A DNA stretch of 37,552 nt from Chloroflexota bacterium (lineage in GTDB: Bacteria; Chloroflexota; Anaerolineae; Anaerolineales; Villigracilaceae): assembly GCA_024434165.1 (NCBI GenBank), contig QMIW01000038.1, positions 1 through 37,552 of the forward strand, written 5' to 3'. The stretch's first letter is position 1, and each line of letters begins with the position of its first letter. Below the pieces are notes generated by a model. The model made no database searches, had not been told where the DNA came from, and saw only the letters and a program-made list of their open reading frames with translations. Shown piece by piece: positions 7,503-14,631 of this stretch. A program made the position numbers and the translations under genes.

Positions 7503-8855
7503 GTGTCTAAAAACACCTTTCACCTGGTTTCCCTGGGCTGTGCCAAGAATACCGTTGACTCGGATTCGATGGCGCAGCTGCTTTTGCGCGACGGTTATCG
7601 TGCGGTCGAGGACCCTGCGAAAGCCTCCGTCCTGATCGTGAACACGTGCGGATTCATCGGTCCTGCAAAGGAGGAGTCCTACCGTGTGCTGGGGGAGCTT
7701 GCCGAAGCGAAGAAAAAGCATCAGGTTTTGATCGCGGCGGGATGCCTCACCCAGCGCTATGGCGTGGAGGTGGCGCAGAAGGTCCCCGGTATTGACGGCA
7801 TCCTCGGCACGCGCCGCTGGATGGATATTGTGCAGGTCGTGAACGAACTGCGGGCGAACAAACATCCCCAGCCCGTCTATCACCTGCCCGAAGCGCCCAC
7901 CGTCGGCGCGGATGAAAACGGCGCGCTGCGCGTCAGCGTGGCGGGGGCGAGCGCCTATCTCAAGATTGCGGATGGCTGCCGCCGTCCATGCGCGTTTTGC
8001 GCCATTCCGCTCATCAAAGGCACGGCGGTCTCGCGCCCGGTGGAGGCGATCCTGCATGAAGCGCAGGAACTGCGCGATGCCGGGGTGCGCGAGCTGATTC
8101 TCATCGCGCAGGATTCCACGGATTACGGTCACGATCTTGGGATGAAGGATGGCTTGGCGGTTCTGCTCGAACAGTTGACCGACTCTGTGCCGGATATGGA
8201 TTGGATTCGCATCATGTACGCCTACCCGGGTTACGTCACAGACCGATTGATCGAAGTGATGGCGACCCGCAAGCAGATTTTGCCGTACCTGGATATTCCG
8301 CTCCAGCATGCCCACCCGAAAACCCTGTACCGTATGAGGCGTCCCTCCAACATGGAGTGGGTGCACAAGACGCTCGGCAAAATGCGCGGCGCGATGAAGG
8401 ATTTGGCGATCCGCACGACGTTCATCGTCGGCTATCCCGGCGAGACGGAGGAGGAGTTTCAGGCGTTGTATGATTTTGTGAAGGAAATTCGCTTCGACCG
8501 TGTGGGAGCCTTTCAGTTTTCCTTCGAGCCGGGGACGACATCCGCGCCTCTTGGAGACCCGATTCCGGCGGAGGTCAAGCAGGAACGTTATGAGCGGCTG
8601 ATGGAACTTCAGCAGGGAATCTCTCTGCAGGTGAATCAGTCCTATGTCGGTAAAACGCTGGATGTGCTGATCGAGGGCTACGACAACGGCATATCCATCG
8701 GCAGGTCGTACCGCGATGCGCCCGAAATTGACGGTATGGTGCTGGTGGAAGGGAAGGCGGAGGCGGGCGAGATCGTCCCCGTGAAAATCACCGGTGCGCT
8801 GGCGTATGACCTGACGGGTGTGCCGGTGCAACAACCCGGTTTGATACGGATATAA
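7503..8855 (+). CDS. rimO: Ribosomal protein S12 methylthiotransferase (RimO)
   Basis: RimO is a radical-SAM enzyme that adds a methylthio group to an aspartate of ribosomal protein S12, using two 4Fe-4S clusters. The N-terminal domain has the three cluster cysteines in SLGCAKN (about residue 12), NTCGF (about 50) and AAGCLTQR (about 84). The radical-SAM motif CRRPCAFC (C-x3-C-x2-C) is at about residues 159-166. A C-terminal TRAM domain completes the usual ~440-450 residues. The DSD after the first motif and the PLDIPLQHA stretch fit RimO better than MiaB. The start is GTG, preceded by TAGGAAC at good spacing. Confidence 0.94.
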   Translation: MSKNTFHLVSLGCAKNTVDSDSMAQLLLRDGYRAVEDPAKASVLIVNTCGFIGPAKEESYRVLGELAEAKKKHQVLIAAGCLTQRYGVEVAQKVPGIDGILGTRRWMDIVQVVNELRANKHPQPVYHLPEAPTVGADENGALRVSVAGASAYLKIADGCRRPCAFCAIPLIKGTAVSRPVEAILHEAQELRDAGVRELILIAQDSTDYGHDLGMKDGLAVLLEQLTDSVPDMDWIRIMYAYPGYVTDRLIEVMATRKQILPYLDIPLQHAHPKTLYRMRRPSNMEWVHKTLGKMRGAMKDLAIRTTFIVGYPGETEEEFQALYDFVKEIRFDRVGAFQFSFEPGTTSAPLGDPIPAEVKQERYERLMELQQGISLQVNQSYVGKTLDVLIEGYDNGISIGRSYRDAPEIDGMVLVEGKAEAGEIVPVKITGALAYDLTGVPVQQPGLIRI

Positions 8856-8856
8856 A

Positions 8857-8889
8857 AAACTGCGGAAGTCCCAGGGGCTTCCGCAGTTT
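8857..8889. terminator. Strong bidirectional terminator
   Basis: AAACTGCGGAAG (8857-8868) and CTTCCGCAGTTT (8878-8889) form a perfect 12-bp stem around a 9-nt loop with its own CCC/GGG pairing. On the minus strand the stem runs into T6, a classic terminator for the murJ-to-CopD group. On the plus strand it lies directly after the rimO stop, followed by a weaker T-rich stretch. Confidence 0.9.
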
Positions 8890-8977
8890 GATTTGGGTTT
8901 CACTTTTGGGCGGCGCTTTGATCAGGGCAAAACGCTTGACCGGTTTCGACAGGTCCGCTGCTGCCAGGGAGGGCGAT

Positions 8978-9484
8978 TTACGATACCCTTGCCAGGGCTG
9001 TCGCGCCGAGGATGAGGGCGGAGAGGAGCAGGTTCACCCGCAGGATGAGCAATTCCTTCTTTTGCAATCGGGCGAGTTCCTCTTCAGCCGCCTTTTCCCT
9101 TTTCAGCAGGATGCGCTGAATGGCGGGAAGCACTTCCCAGGTTTGAATTGCGCTGACGACGACCATCAAGACCGCCAGTCCGTGCTTGATGAGAATGGCG
9201 AGCGACCACTGTGTGCTGACGGAGAGAAAGCCGTCGTAATGCGGGCTGGTGCTCAACTGGAACAGACCGGTCACGAGCAGTAAGCCCATGCAGAACCATG
9301 CCAGCGGTTCGAGCCGCTTTTGCAGGGCGGAGATAAAACTCAATTGGTCCGCTAGATTTAAAGTCCGGCGGGAGGCGGGGAGGACGAGGAAGTTAATCGC
9401 CGCGAGACTTCCAATCCATGTGACGGTGGCAAGCATGTGCAACCAAAAGATGACCGCCAGGACCGGTGTGGATGGTGCGCTCAT
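8978..9484 (-). CDS. CopD-like integral membrane protein
   Basis: This 168-residue protein has about four membrane helices. The first includes FWLHMLATVTWIGSLAAINF, which carries the His and WIG pattern of CopD-type copper-resistance and related DUF2269 membrane proteins. A charged helix with many Glu and Lys lies before the last membrane segment. Its ATG is 6 nt after the stop of the TPR gene with no Shine-Dalgarno, so it is probably co-translated. A copper or heme role is not shown by the sequence. A related protein is encoded at 33012-33536. Confidence 0.7.
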   Translation of the reverse strand: MSAPSTPVLAVIFWLHMLATVTWIGSLAAINFLVLPASRRTLNLADQLSFISALQKRLEPLAWFCMGLLLVTGLFQLSTSPHYDGFLSVSTQWSLAILIKHGLAVLMVVVSAIQTWEVLPAIQRILLKREKAAEEELARLQKKELLILRVNLLLSALILGATALARVS

Positions 9485-9490
9485 GTCGTG

Positions 9491-10597
9491 TTACGGGGTT
9501 GACGTTTCGGTGGGAGGGTCTGTAGGGGCAGGTTCCGTTGTGGGAACATCGGTGGGGGGCTCGGTGGCTGCCGGTTCGGTCGTGGCGGGAATGACTTCCT
9601 CTGCGGTCGGCGGGTAGCACTGCGCCAGCGCCTGCGCCGAGTTGGAGGCGGCAGTGGCGTCCAATTGACCCATGGAAGCCGCTTTTTGATAGACATCGTA
9701 CGCGCCGCAATACTCCTGCTTGGTGTAGAGTTCGTTGGCGAAATTCACGAGCGCGATGAAGTAACGCTGACCGGCGGTCATTGTGCCGTCGTAGAGCGAG
9801 GGCCAGCCCGCGGCGACCTGCGAGAAGTAATTGACCGCCTGCTCCCAATCGAGTTCCCAGAAACTGGCTCCGGTGATGTAGGCGCGCGCGCCTTCGCGCA
9901 ATCCGTTGGCGGTGTTGTCGAGCGGACCGAAACGTTCGGCGAGCGTCAGGTAATAGATGCCGCCTTCGAGGTTGCCCTGCTTTGTGATGAGGTCATACCC
10001 CTGGTTGCGGAGGGCGAAGTAATACATCCCATCCACCTGTGCGGTTTTGAAGTTGCGGTCGAGTTTGCGGATGGTGTCCAGCGCGGTCAGCGCGCCCAGC
10101 CAATCCTGCGCGCGGATGAGTTCCTGCGCGCGCGCAAAGGCGCTTTCCGCGCCGCTGAAATCGGGCGTCGCCGTGAGGGTGGGTGCCGGTGTGGCGGTGG
10201 GAATGGAACTCAATACCAGCACCTCGGTCAGTTTTTCCTGCGCGCCGGGGAAGTTGGGATCCTTGGAGATGATGTATTCGAGACGCTGGCGCGCGTTCTC
10301 GTAGCGGGCAAACTGGATGTCCACGAGCGCGAAGGAGAACTGCTCGGAGAGCTGCTGGACGAGGATGGATTCCTCCGCCGCTTTGCGGGCGCCAATGCCC
10401 GAGGAGTAGCCGCCGAATGCGCCCAGGGCAATCAGCAGGAGGAAGCCAAGCGCCCCAAGCAGGTTGGATTTCCACCGGGACGGCTTTTTGACGTTGATCG
10501 GTTGGGTATCATCCTCTTTGACCGGAGGAGCGGCAGGCTGGGCGCTCTCTCCGTTCGCAGGATGATGCGGTTGTGTGTTTTCAATTTCTTCAGACAT
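9491..10597 (-). CDS. Membrane-anchored TPR-like protein
   Basis: I do not recognise a named family. The 368-residue protein has a Pro/Gln-rich cytosolic N-terminus, one transmembrane helix (about residues 44-67) and an outer domain of helical TPR-like repeats (about 75-325) that includes a short Thr/Pro/Ala linker near 130-145. The tail is a Thr/Pro/Glu low-complexity stretch. Such proteins often act as scaffolds at the cell surface. It lies between murJ and the CopD-like gene, which suggests an envelope role, but this is inference. The ATG is preceded by a consensus TATAAT 7 nt upstream and no Shine-Dalgarno. Confidence 0.7.
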   Translation of the reverse strand: MSEEIENTQPHHPANGESAQPAAPPVKEDDTQPINVKKPSRWKSNLLGALGFLLLIALGAFGGYSSGIGARKAAEESILVQQLSEQFSFALVDIQFARYENARQRLEYIISKDPNFPGAQEKLTEVLVLSSIPTATPAPTLTATPDFSGAESAFARAQELIRAQDWLGALTALDTIRKLDRNFKTAQVDGMYYFALRNQGYDLITKQGNLEGGIYYLTLAERFGPLDNTANGLREGARAYITGASFWELDWEQAVNYFSQVAAGWPSLYDGTMTAGQRYFIALVNFANELYTKQEYCGAYDVYQKAASMGQLDATAASNSAQALAQCYPPTAEEVIPATTEPAATEPPTDVPTTEPAPTDPPTETSTP

Positions 10598-10604
10598 GAC
10601 GACG

Positions 10605-10610
10605 ATTATA
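10605..10610 (-). promoter_or_regulatory. Consensus -10 (TATAAT) for the TPR gene
   Basis: On the minus strand TGTATAAT ends 7 nt before the ATG at 10597. The spacing predicts transcription starting at the start codon, so this gene can be expressed apart from murJ. Confidence 0.55.
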
Positions 10611-10650
10611 CATTCCTTTTGAAGGGTCCTGTTTTTTTCTTATCGGGCGT

Positions 10651-12156
10651 TTATAACTTCAACAACAATTTCGCTTCCGACCAGACGATGCCAAGCGCAA
10701 TCAACCCGCCGGCGATCATGCCGATGAGGGCGGTGACGATGGCGCCGCCGGGCAAGTATAACGCAGTCAGATAGGTCACAATGCCGCCGAGAATCGCCGC
10801 CAGCAGACCTTTGAAGACGGAGCTGCCTGTTTTGAGCGGTTCATGCGTGCGTTTGGAGAGCCAGCCGAGCAGGATGACCGCTTCGATGAGCAGGGCGATC
10901 TCCGCAAAGGCGATGACCGGCGCGCCGATTTTCGAAAAGAGCGCAACGCCCGTGACGCCGATTGCCAGAAAAATCGCCAGGCGGATGAACACGGCGTACA
11001 ACGGGAACATCGGCTCCTTGCGGGCGTAAAAGGCGCGCACCGCAATTTCATGGATGGTGTAGCCGGTCAGCGTGGCGAGATAGGCGCGGGTGGTCCAGGT
11101 GATGAGTTGGGAGGTGGCTTCATCAAAGCCGAACACGCCGCGCACGAGCGGATGAATCCCCGCCGCCATCACCGCTGCCACCGGCAGCGTGAGCGAGATC
11201 AAAACCCGCAGGGCGCGTTCGATTGTGGCGCGGAATCCAGCCCAATCGTGGCGCGAAGCGAGTTCCGAAAGGGCGGGCAGCATGGCGGTGGCAATCGCCG
11301 TCCCCAGAATCGTCTCCGGGACTTGCATGATCATCCAGCCATACGTGAGCGAAGTCACCGCGCCCACCTGGTCCAGCCGCGAGGCGAGGTTGTCGCGCGC
11401 AAGGAAGATGACCTGAATGCCTGCCATGGTGAACAAACGCGGCGCCATCAGTTTCAGCGCTTCGATCAAGCCCGTGTGACGCAAATCCACTTTGGGCGTC
11501 CAACGGAAACCGTACATCACCAAGCCCGGAACTTGAATCAACAGGTGCAGCGCCGCGCCGAGAATCACGCCATAGACCAAGCCGTAAATCCCAAAACGCG
11601 GCACAAGGAAGATCGCGCCGAAGATCTGCCCCAGGTTGTACATGCTGGGCGCGATGGCTGGCAAAACGAAATGCTGGTTGGCTTGCAGCGATGCCATCAC
11701 CAAGCCGCTGATGGAAAAGATGACCGTGCCGATGAGGTTGAGCCGCATCAATTCCGCCAGCAATCTGCGCTGTTCCTCGCCGAAGCCGGGCGCGATGCCG
11801 AGATTGGCATCCACGATTTGCTGGGCGAAGATGGCAATGATGATCGCAAATCCGCCTGTCACCAAAAAGCCGACGTTTGCCACGCGCGAAAACAAATCCC
11901 AGGCAGCGGCGCGGTCTTTGGTGGTGAGATATTCCGTCAGCAGCGGAATGAACGCCATTGCCAGCGCGCCGCCGGAGATCAGCGCAAATAACAGATCGGG
12001 CAGGTTGTTCGCAGCGTTGAACGTATCCAGCAGATGCACTTCGTCCGAATACTGGCGCGAGATGATTCCCGCGCGCACGAAGGCGAGGACTTTATCAATG
12101 AGGAAGAAGAATGCGACGATGAGCGAGTTGCGGGTGAGGCGGGAGAGTTTGTTCAT
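10651..12156 (-). CDS. murJ: Lipid II flippase MurJ (MviN family)
   Basis: MurJ moves the peptidoglycan precursor lipid II across the membrane. The 501-residue length and about 14 hydrophobic segments fit. Family motifs include the N-terminal ARAGIISRQYSDEV region and DTFNAANNLPDLLFALISGGAL, matching the first two helices of MviN proteins, and the WTTRAYLATLTGY stretch. No Shine-Dalgarno precedes the ATG. The 27 nt between the zinc-ribbon gene and murJ are largely heptamer repeat. Confidence 0.93.
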   Translation of the reverse strand: MNKLSRLTRNSLIVAFFFLIDKVLAFVRAGIISRQYSDEVHLLDTFNAANNLPDLLFALISGGALAMAFIPLLTEYLTTKDRAAAWDLFSRVANVGFLVTGGFAIIIAIFAQQIVDANLGIAPGFGEEQRRLLAELMRLNLIGTVIFSISGLVMASLQANQHFVLPAIAPSMYNLGQIFGAIFLVPRFGIYGLVYGVILGAALHLLIQVPGLVMYGFRWTPKVDLRHTGLIEALKLMAPRLFTMAGIQVIFLARDNLASRLDQVGAVTSLTYGWMIMQVPETILGTAIATAMLPALSELASRHDWAGFRATIERALRVLISLTLPVAAVMAAGIHPLVRGVFGFDEATSQLITWTTRAYLATLTGYTIHEIAVRAFYARKEPMFPLYAVFIRLAIFLAIGVTGVALFSKIGAPVIAFAEIALLIEAVILLGWLSKRTHEPLKTGSSVFKGLLAAILGGIVTYLTALYLPGGAIVTALIGMIAGGLIALGIVWSEAKLLLKL

Positions 12157-12164
12157 CGGTTTTT

Positions 12165-12199
12165 AGTGATCAGTAATCAGTGATCAGTTGTCAGTGGGC
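12165..12199. repeat. Heptamer array across the zinc-ribbon stop codon
   Basis: On the plus strand five 7-bp units run in a row: AGTGATC, AGTAATC, AGTGATC, AGTTGTC, AGTGGGC. The array supplies the stop codon (12184-12186) and last residues of the zinc-ribbon gene and fills most of the gap to murJ. It is the same 7-bp architecture as in lysA and folC with a different unit. Confidence 0.75.
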
Positions 12200-12378
12200 G
12201 GCGGTGCGATTTCGACGCCGGGGAGTTTATCGGCGAGCAGGTGGATTTTGTGAATCAGAATCGGGAAACACTGCGCGCAAATGTGCTTTGCTTCGCCTTT
12301 GAAGGTCAGGTTCAACAGCGGGACCTGCTCGTCGGTGCGGCTGCAGTTCAGGCAGGTTTTTTCAGTTTGTGAATTCAT
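12184..12378 (-). CDS. Small zinc-ribbon protein
   Basis: This 64-residue protein carries two CxxC pairs, CLNC near residues 9-12 and CAQC near 34-37, likely binding one zinc ion. The C-terminal half has a helix (LIHKIHLLADKLPG). I recognise no named family. The ATG at 12378 is preceded by GGAG at good spacing. It follows the SDR gene by 23 nt and precedes murJ by 27 nt. The last residues (TDN) and the stop come from the heptamer array. Confidence 0.7.
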   Translation of the reverse strand: MNSQTEKTCLNCSRTDEQVPLLNLTFKGEAKHICAQCFPILIHKIHLLADKLPGVEIAPPPTDN

Positions 12379-12401
12379 GTTTCTCCGTCTCAAATCGTCA
12401 A

Positions 12402-13193
12402 TTAGAAGGTGCTTTTGATCATCCCGCCGTCCACGCTGAGCATGACGCCGGTGATGTAGGATGCGGCAGGGCTGACGAGAAACACCACAGCGTTGGCGAA
12501 CTCTTCGGGCTTTGCCAGCCTCCCAAAGGGACTCTCCGCCGCCTGCCGCTTCGCCTCTTCCTCGACCGTGGAGTTGTTCGCTTTTGCCCGGACCTCGAAC
12601 AACTCTGTGACCCGTTCCGTCTCCGTCCAGCCTGGGATGATCGAGTTGACGCGGATGCCTTCCTTCCCCAAATCCAGCGCCAGCGATTTGGTCAAGCCGA
12701 TGGTCGCCAGCCGCACGCTGTTCGAGATGACCAGGTTTGGAATCGGCTGTTTCACCGAGAGCGACGTGATGGTAAGGATGCTCGCCGCCTCCGACTTCCG
12801 CAAATACGGGAGCGCCGATTGTATCAGACGGACGTGAGCCATCAGGCACAAGTCAATTCCCACTTGCCAGTCGGCTTCGCTGAGCGAATCAATGCCACCG
12901 GGCTTGGGTCCGCGGGTGTTGGTAATGAGTATATCCAACCCGCCAAAAGCCTCTGCGGTTTGCCGGATCAATTTTCCAGATACGTCCGGCTGGGTTACAT
13001 CACCCGCCAAGCCGATTACTTGTGTACCTGTCTCCCTGTTTATCTTTTCCGCCACCCGTTTTATCTTTTCCTCCTCCCTGCCGTTGATGGCGACCCTGCA
13101 TCCCTCCTTTGCCAGCAGGTGTGCGGCGGCGCAGCCCAATCCCTGCGAGGACCCGGCGACGAAGGCGCGTTTGTCTTTGAGGTGTAAGTCCAT
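12402..13193 (-). CDS. SDR-family protein lacking the usual catalytic Tyr and Lys
   Basis: This Rossmann-fold protein of 263 residues resembles 3-oxoacyl-ACP reductases. The dinucleotide loop is GSSQGLG, and where NNAG is usual it has NTRG. The catalytic Ser lies in TSLSVKQ, but the expected YxxxK reads SNSVR, so the Tyr and Lys are replaced. The C-terminal ASYITGVMLSVDGG motif is typical. It matches a known BKR-like SDR subgroup with an imperfect tetrad, so the change is a family trait rather than damage. I chose the ATG at 13193 because AAGGAG lies at good spacing. It is the first gene of the murJ group. Confidence 0.85.
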   Translation of the reverse strand: MDLHLKDKRAFVAGSSQGLGCAAAHLLAKEGCRVAINGREEEKIKRVAEKINRETGTQVIGLAGDVTQPDVSGKLIRQTAEAFGGLDILITNTRGPKPGGIDSLSEADWQVGIDLCLMAHVRLIQSALPYLRKSEAASILTITSLSVKQPIPNLVISNSVRLATIGLTKSLALDLGKEGIRVNSIIPGWTETERVTELFEVRAKANNSTVEEEAKRQAAESPFGRLAKPEEFANAVVFLVSPAASYITGVMLSVDGGMIKSTF

Positions 13194-13212
13194 GATGTTC
13201 TCCTTGATATTC

Positions 13213-13298
13213 ATGTCATTGCGAGACGGCGTTTTTCTGTCGAAGCAATCTCCACCCTGATGGGGAGACTGCTTCGCAACGAACGCTCGCAGCGACAT
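13213..13298. repeat. Palindromic repeat, ATGTCATTGCGAG family
   Basis: The ends ATGTCATTGCGAG and CTCGCAGCGACAT match as inverted repeats at 11 of 13 positions. Inside, CGAAGCAATCTCC and GGAGACTGCTTCG pair at 12 of 13. The element fills the gap between DUF503 and the SDR gene, and its right end overlaps the first base of the DUF503 stop codon. A partial relative lies at 16826-16883. Confidence 0.8.
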
Positions 13299-13579
13299 TA
13301 GATAAGTTCGATCTTCGCATCCCAGACATCCCCATCGGTCCAGTTCGCCGTCACCCATTTTGCCACATTTCCCAGCGCGGATTGCAAAAAGGCATGGTCG
13401 TTTCCCACCATTGCACAGACGATGACGGCTTCGTCCCATTGATCGTGCAGGTCCATTTCAGCAACGGAGACATTGAATTCCCGATGCAGCCGGGAGATGA
13501 GCGGCTTGATCCGCCCGCGTTTGTCTTTGAGCGAGGCGCAGCCGGGAATGTGGAGGTGGATGGTGAGTGTGGCGAGCAA
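13298..13579 (-). CDS. DUF503 family protein
   Basis: This 93-residue protein belongs to DUF503, a small conserved family of unknown function. Visible family features are the LTIHLHIPGCASLKDKRGRIKPL start, RLHREFNVSVAEMDLHDQW, and alternating strands that fit a ferredoxin-like fold. The apparent start is TTG, only 2 nt after the HepT stop with no Shine-Dalgarno, so it is probably translated by coupling. In many bacteria DUF503 sits near rbfA and infB; here it follows a toxin-antitoxin pair. Confidence 0.85.
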   Translation of the reverse strand: MLATLTIHLHIPGCASLKDKRGRIKPLISRLHREFNVSVAEMDLHDQWDEAVIVCAMVGNDHAFLQSALGNVAKWVTANWTDGDVWDAKIELI

Positions 13580-13581
13580 GT

Positions 13582-13938
13582 TTATTCAGTTGGCGGGGGA
13601 GGGGGGAGGATGGCTTCCAGGTCAGGAATCAAGGCAGGCGTATGGACAGTGGCGATCAACCACATGCGTTCCTGTTTGACGTCGTCATATTCATGAGCAA
13701 GGACATTGCGTTGGGCAATCATCCCACTCCAGGGGATTTCAGGATGCGCATTTTTCAATTCATCAGAAATGCGGCGGGAGGCTTCGCCCATGATTTCAAC
13801 ACAGCGTTCGATTGCCAATTGTAGTTTTCTATCCTGCAGGAATTCTTCAAACCGAACCCCCTTCATAAATTCCTGAATGTGCTGGGCGGAATCCAAAATA
13901 TCCCAAACATATGCAGCATCGCGTTCATCAGGTTGCAT
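13582..13938 (-). CDS. hepT: HepT-like HEPN RNase toxin (DUF86)
   Basis: HepT is the toxin of the HepT-MntA module, a HEPN-fold RNase. The active motif RNVLAHEY is an intact R-x4-H-x-Y at about residues 77-84; in this family MntA attaches AMP to that Tyr to silence the toxin. The 118-residue length and helical make-up fit. A run of Pro ends the protein. The gene overlaps mntA by 11 nt. Both catalytic motifs are intact, so the module is probably functional. Confidence 0.88.
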   Translation of the reverse strand: MQPDERDAAYVWDILDSAQHIQEFMKGVRFEEFLQDRKLQLAIERCVEIMGEASRRISDELKNAHPEIPWSGMIAQRNVLAHEYDDVKQERMWLIATVHTPALIPDLEAILPPPPPTE

Positions 13939-14323
13939 GGACTATCTCCCGTCCGCTGAGGATGGAGTGGCGACGGTATGGGTTACGAAGCGCTTCCTTT
14001 TCGACCAGGTCAACCTTGCGCTGGAACATGGCTTCGAGTTCTTCCTGCATTTTTATGAGATCCAAAAGACTCCAGCCTGAATTCGGCTGAAAACTGACCA
14101 GCACATCTACATCGCTGTCAGGGCGGAAATCCTCACGAATGACGGAACCGAAGAACGAAAATTCGGAAATTTTCCAGCGTTTGCAGAACGCGGCGATTTT
14201 TTTCGCGTCAAACGAGATTCGTTTTTTGAAGAGCGCAGGTTTCACGCTTCCGTGCTTCGCCACAGCATATCCGGTGGATGCTTCTTTTAATTTTCGAGGC
14301 TTGGAAGGAGATGTCTGTTTCAT
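13928..14323 (-). CDS. mntA: MntA-like nucleotidyltransferase antitoxin
   Basis: MntA is a minimal nucleotidyltransferase that neutralises HepT by adding AMP to its motif Tyr. The signature GS-x10-DxD is intact (FGSVIREDFRPDSDVDV, about residues 58-74). The N-terminus carries about 30 extra basic residues compared with minimal MNT proteins. The order antitoxin then toxin with a short overlap is standard. Hexamers TAAAAT and AATAAT lie 9 and 6 nt before the ATG and no Shine-Dalgarno is present, so the mRNA is probably leaderless. Confidence 0.88.
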   Translation of the reverse strand: MKQTSPSKPRKLKEASTGYAVAKHGSVKPALFKKRISFDAKKIAAFCKRWKISEFSFFGSVIREDFRPDSDVDVLVSFQPNSGWSLLDLIKMQEELEAMFQRKVDLVEKEALRNPYRRHSILSGREIVHAT

Positions 14324-14329
14324 TGTGTT

Positions 14330-14338
14330 ATTATTTTA
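14330..14338 (-). promoter_or_regulatory. -10 candidates for leaderless mntA
   Basis: On the minus strand TAAAATAAT holds two overlapping -10-like hexamers, ending 9 and 6 nt before the ATG at 14323. Confidence 0.4.
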
Positions 14339-14410
14339 CATCAAAGCAACTCAACCATCACAAGATAAATATCGAACCAGTGTTTCGCCGGCACAACAAC
14401 CCACATTCAA

Positions 14411-14435
14411 GGAGAACGTCTATCTCCGTTTTTTT
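14411..14435 (+). terminator. Orphan plus-strand terminator-like hairpin
   Basis: GGAGA (14411-14415) pairs with TCTCC (14423-14427), followed by G and seven T. No plus-strand gene lies upstream of it, so it might end an antisense or small RNA. The stem is only 5 bp. Confidence 0.35.
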
Positions 14436-14451
14436 CGGACTTGCTCGCCCC

Positions 14452-14562
14452 TCATAGACGAATCAAATGCTCCAAAATACCAACATGCGGAAAAGACAGA
14501 ACGAAAAGAGGCAAAAGAAGTACTCCCGCAACAATACCCGCCACGCGCCAGTTTAGGCTCAT
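14452..14562 (-). CDS. 36-residue hydrophobic mini-protein
   Basis: ATG to TGA encodes 36 residues: a short MSLNWR start, one strongly hydrophobic helix (VAGIVAGVLLLPLFVLSF), then HVGILEHLIRL. This is the profile of a single-pass membrane peptide. AATAAT lies 6 nt before the ATG and there is no convincing Shine-Dalgarno. A perfect 6-bp inverted repeat (14596-14601/14608-14613) lies further upstream and could be an operator. It precedes mntA by 128 nt on the same strand. No homologue is recognised; coding is inferred from hydrophobicity and promoter position. Confidence 0.4.
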   Translation of the reverse strand: MSLNWRVAGIVAGVLLLPLFVLSFPHVGILEHLIRL

Positions 14563-14568
14563 GGTTCC

Positions 14569-14574
14569 ATTATT
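14569..14574 (-). promoter_or_regulatory. -10 candidate for the mini-gene
   Basis: AATAAT on the minus strand ends 6 nt before the ATG at 14562. The perfect AACTGA/TCAGTT palindrome at 14596-14613 overlaps the region where a -35 would lie. Confidence 0.35.
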
Positions 14575-14631
14575 CACGATTTACTTCGAGTATGCAACTG
14601 ATACAAATCAGTTACAGATGGGGGATTAATG

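Noticed and set aside
7026-8903. Long open frame antisense to rimO, about 625 codons
   Set aside because: It mirrors the rimO and RodZ-like coding regions in the opposite strand, shows no protein family pattern, and both sense genes are well supported.
10843-11991. Plus-strand open frame of about 380 codons across murJ
   Set aside because: Its composition (rich in His, Arg, Gln, Asp) is typical of a GC-rich shadow frame, and murJ is clear on the other strand.
12184-12849. Longer 221-codon frame containing the zinc-ribbon gene
   Set aside because: The upstream part is a shadow of the SDR gene; a good ribosome site marks the ATG at 12378 as the true start.
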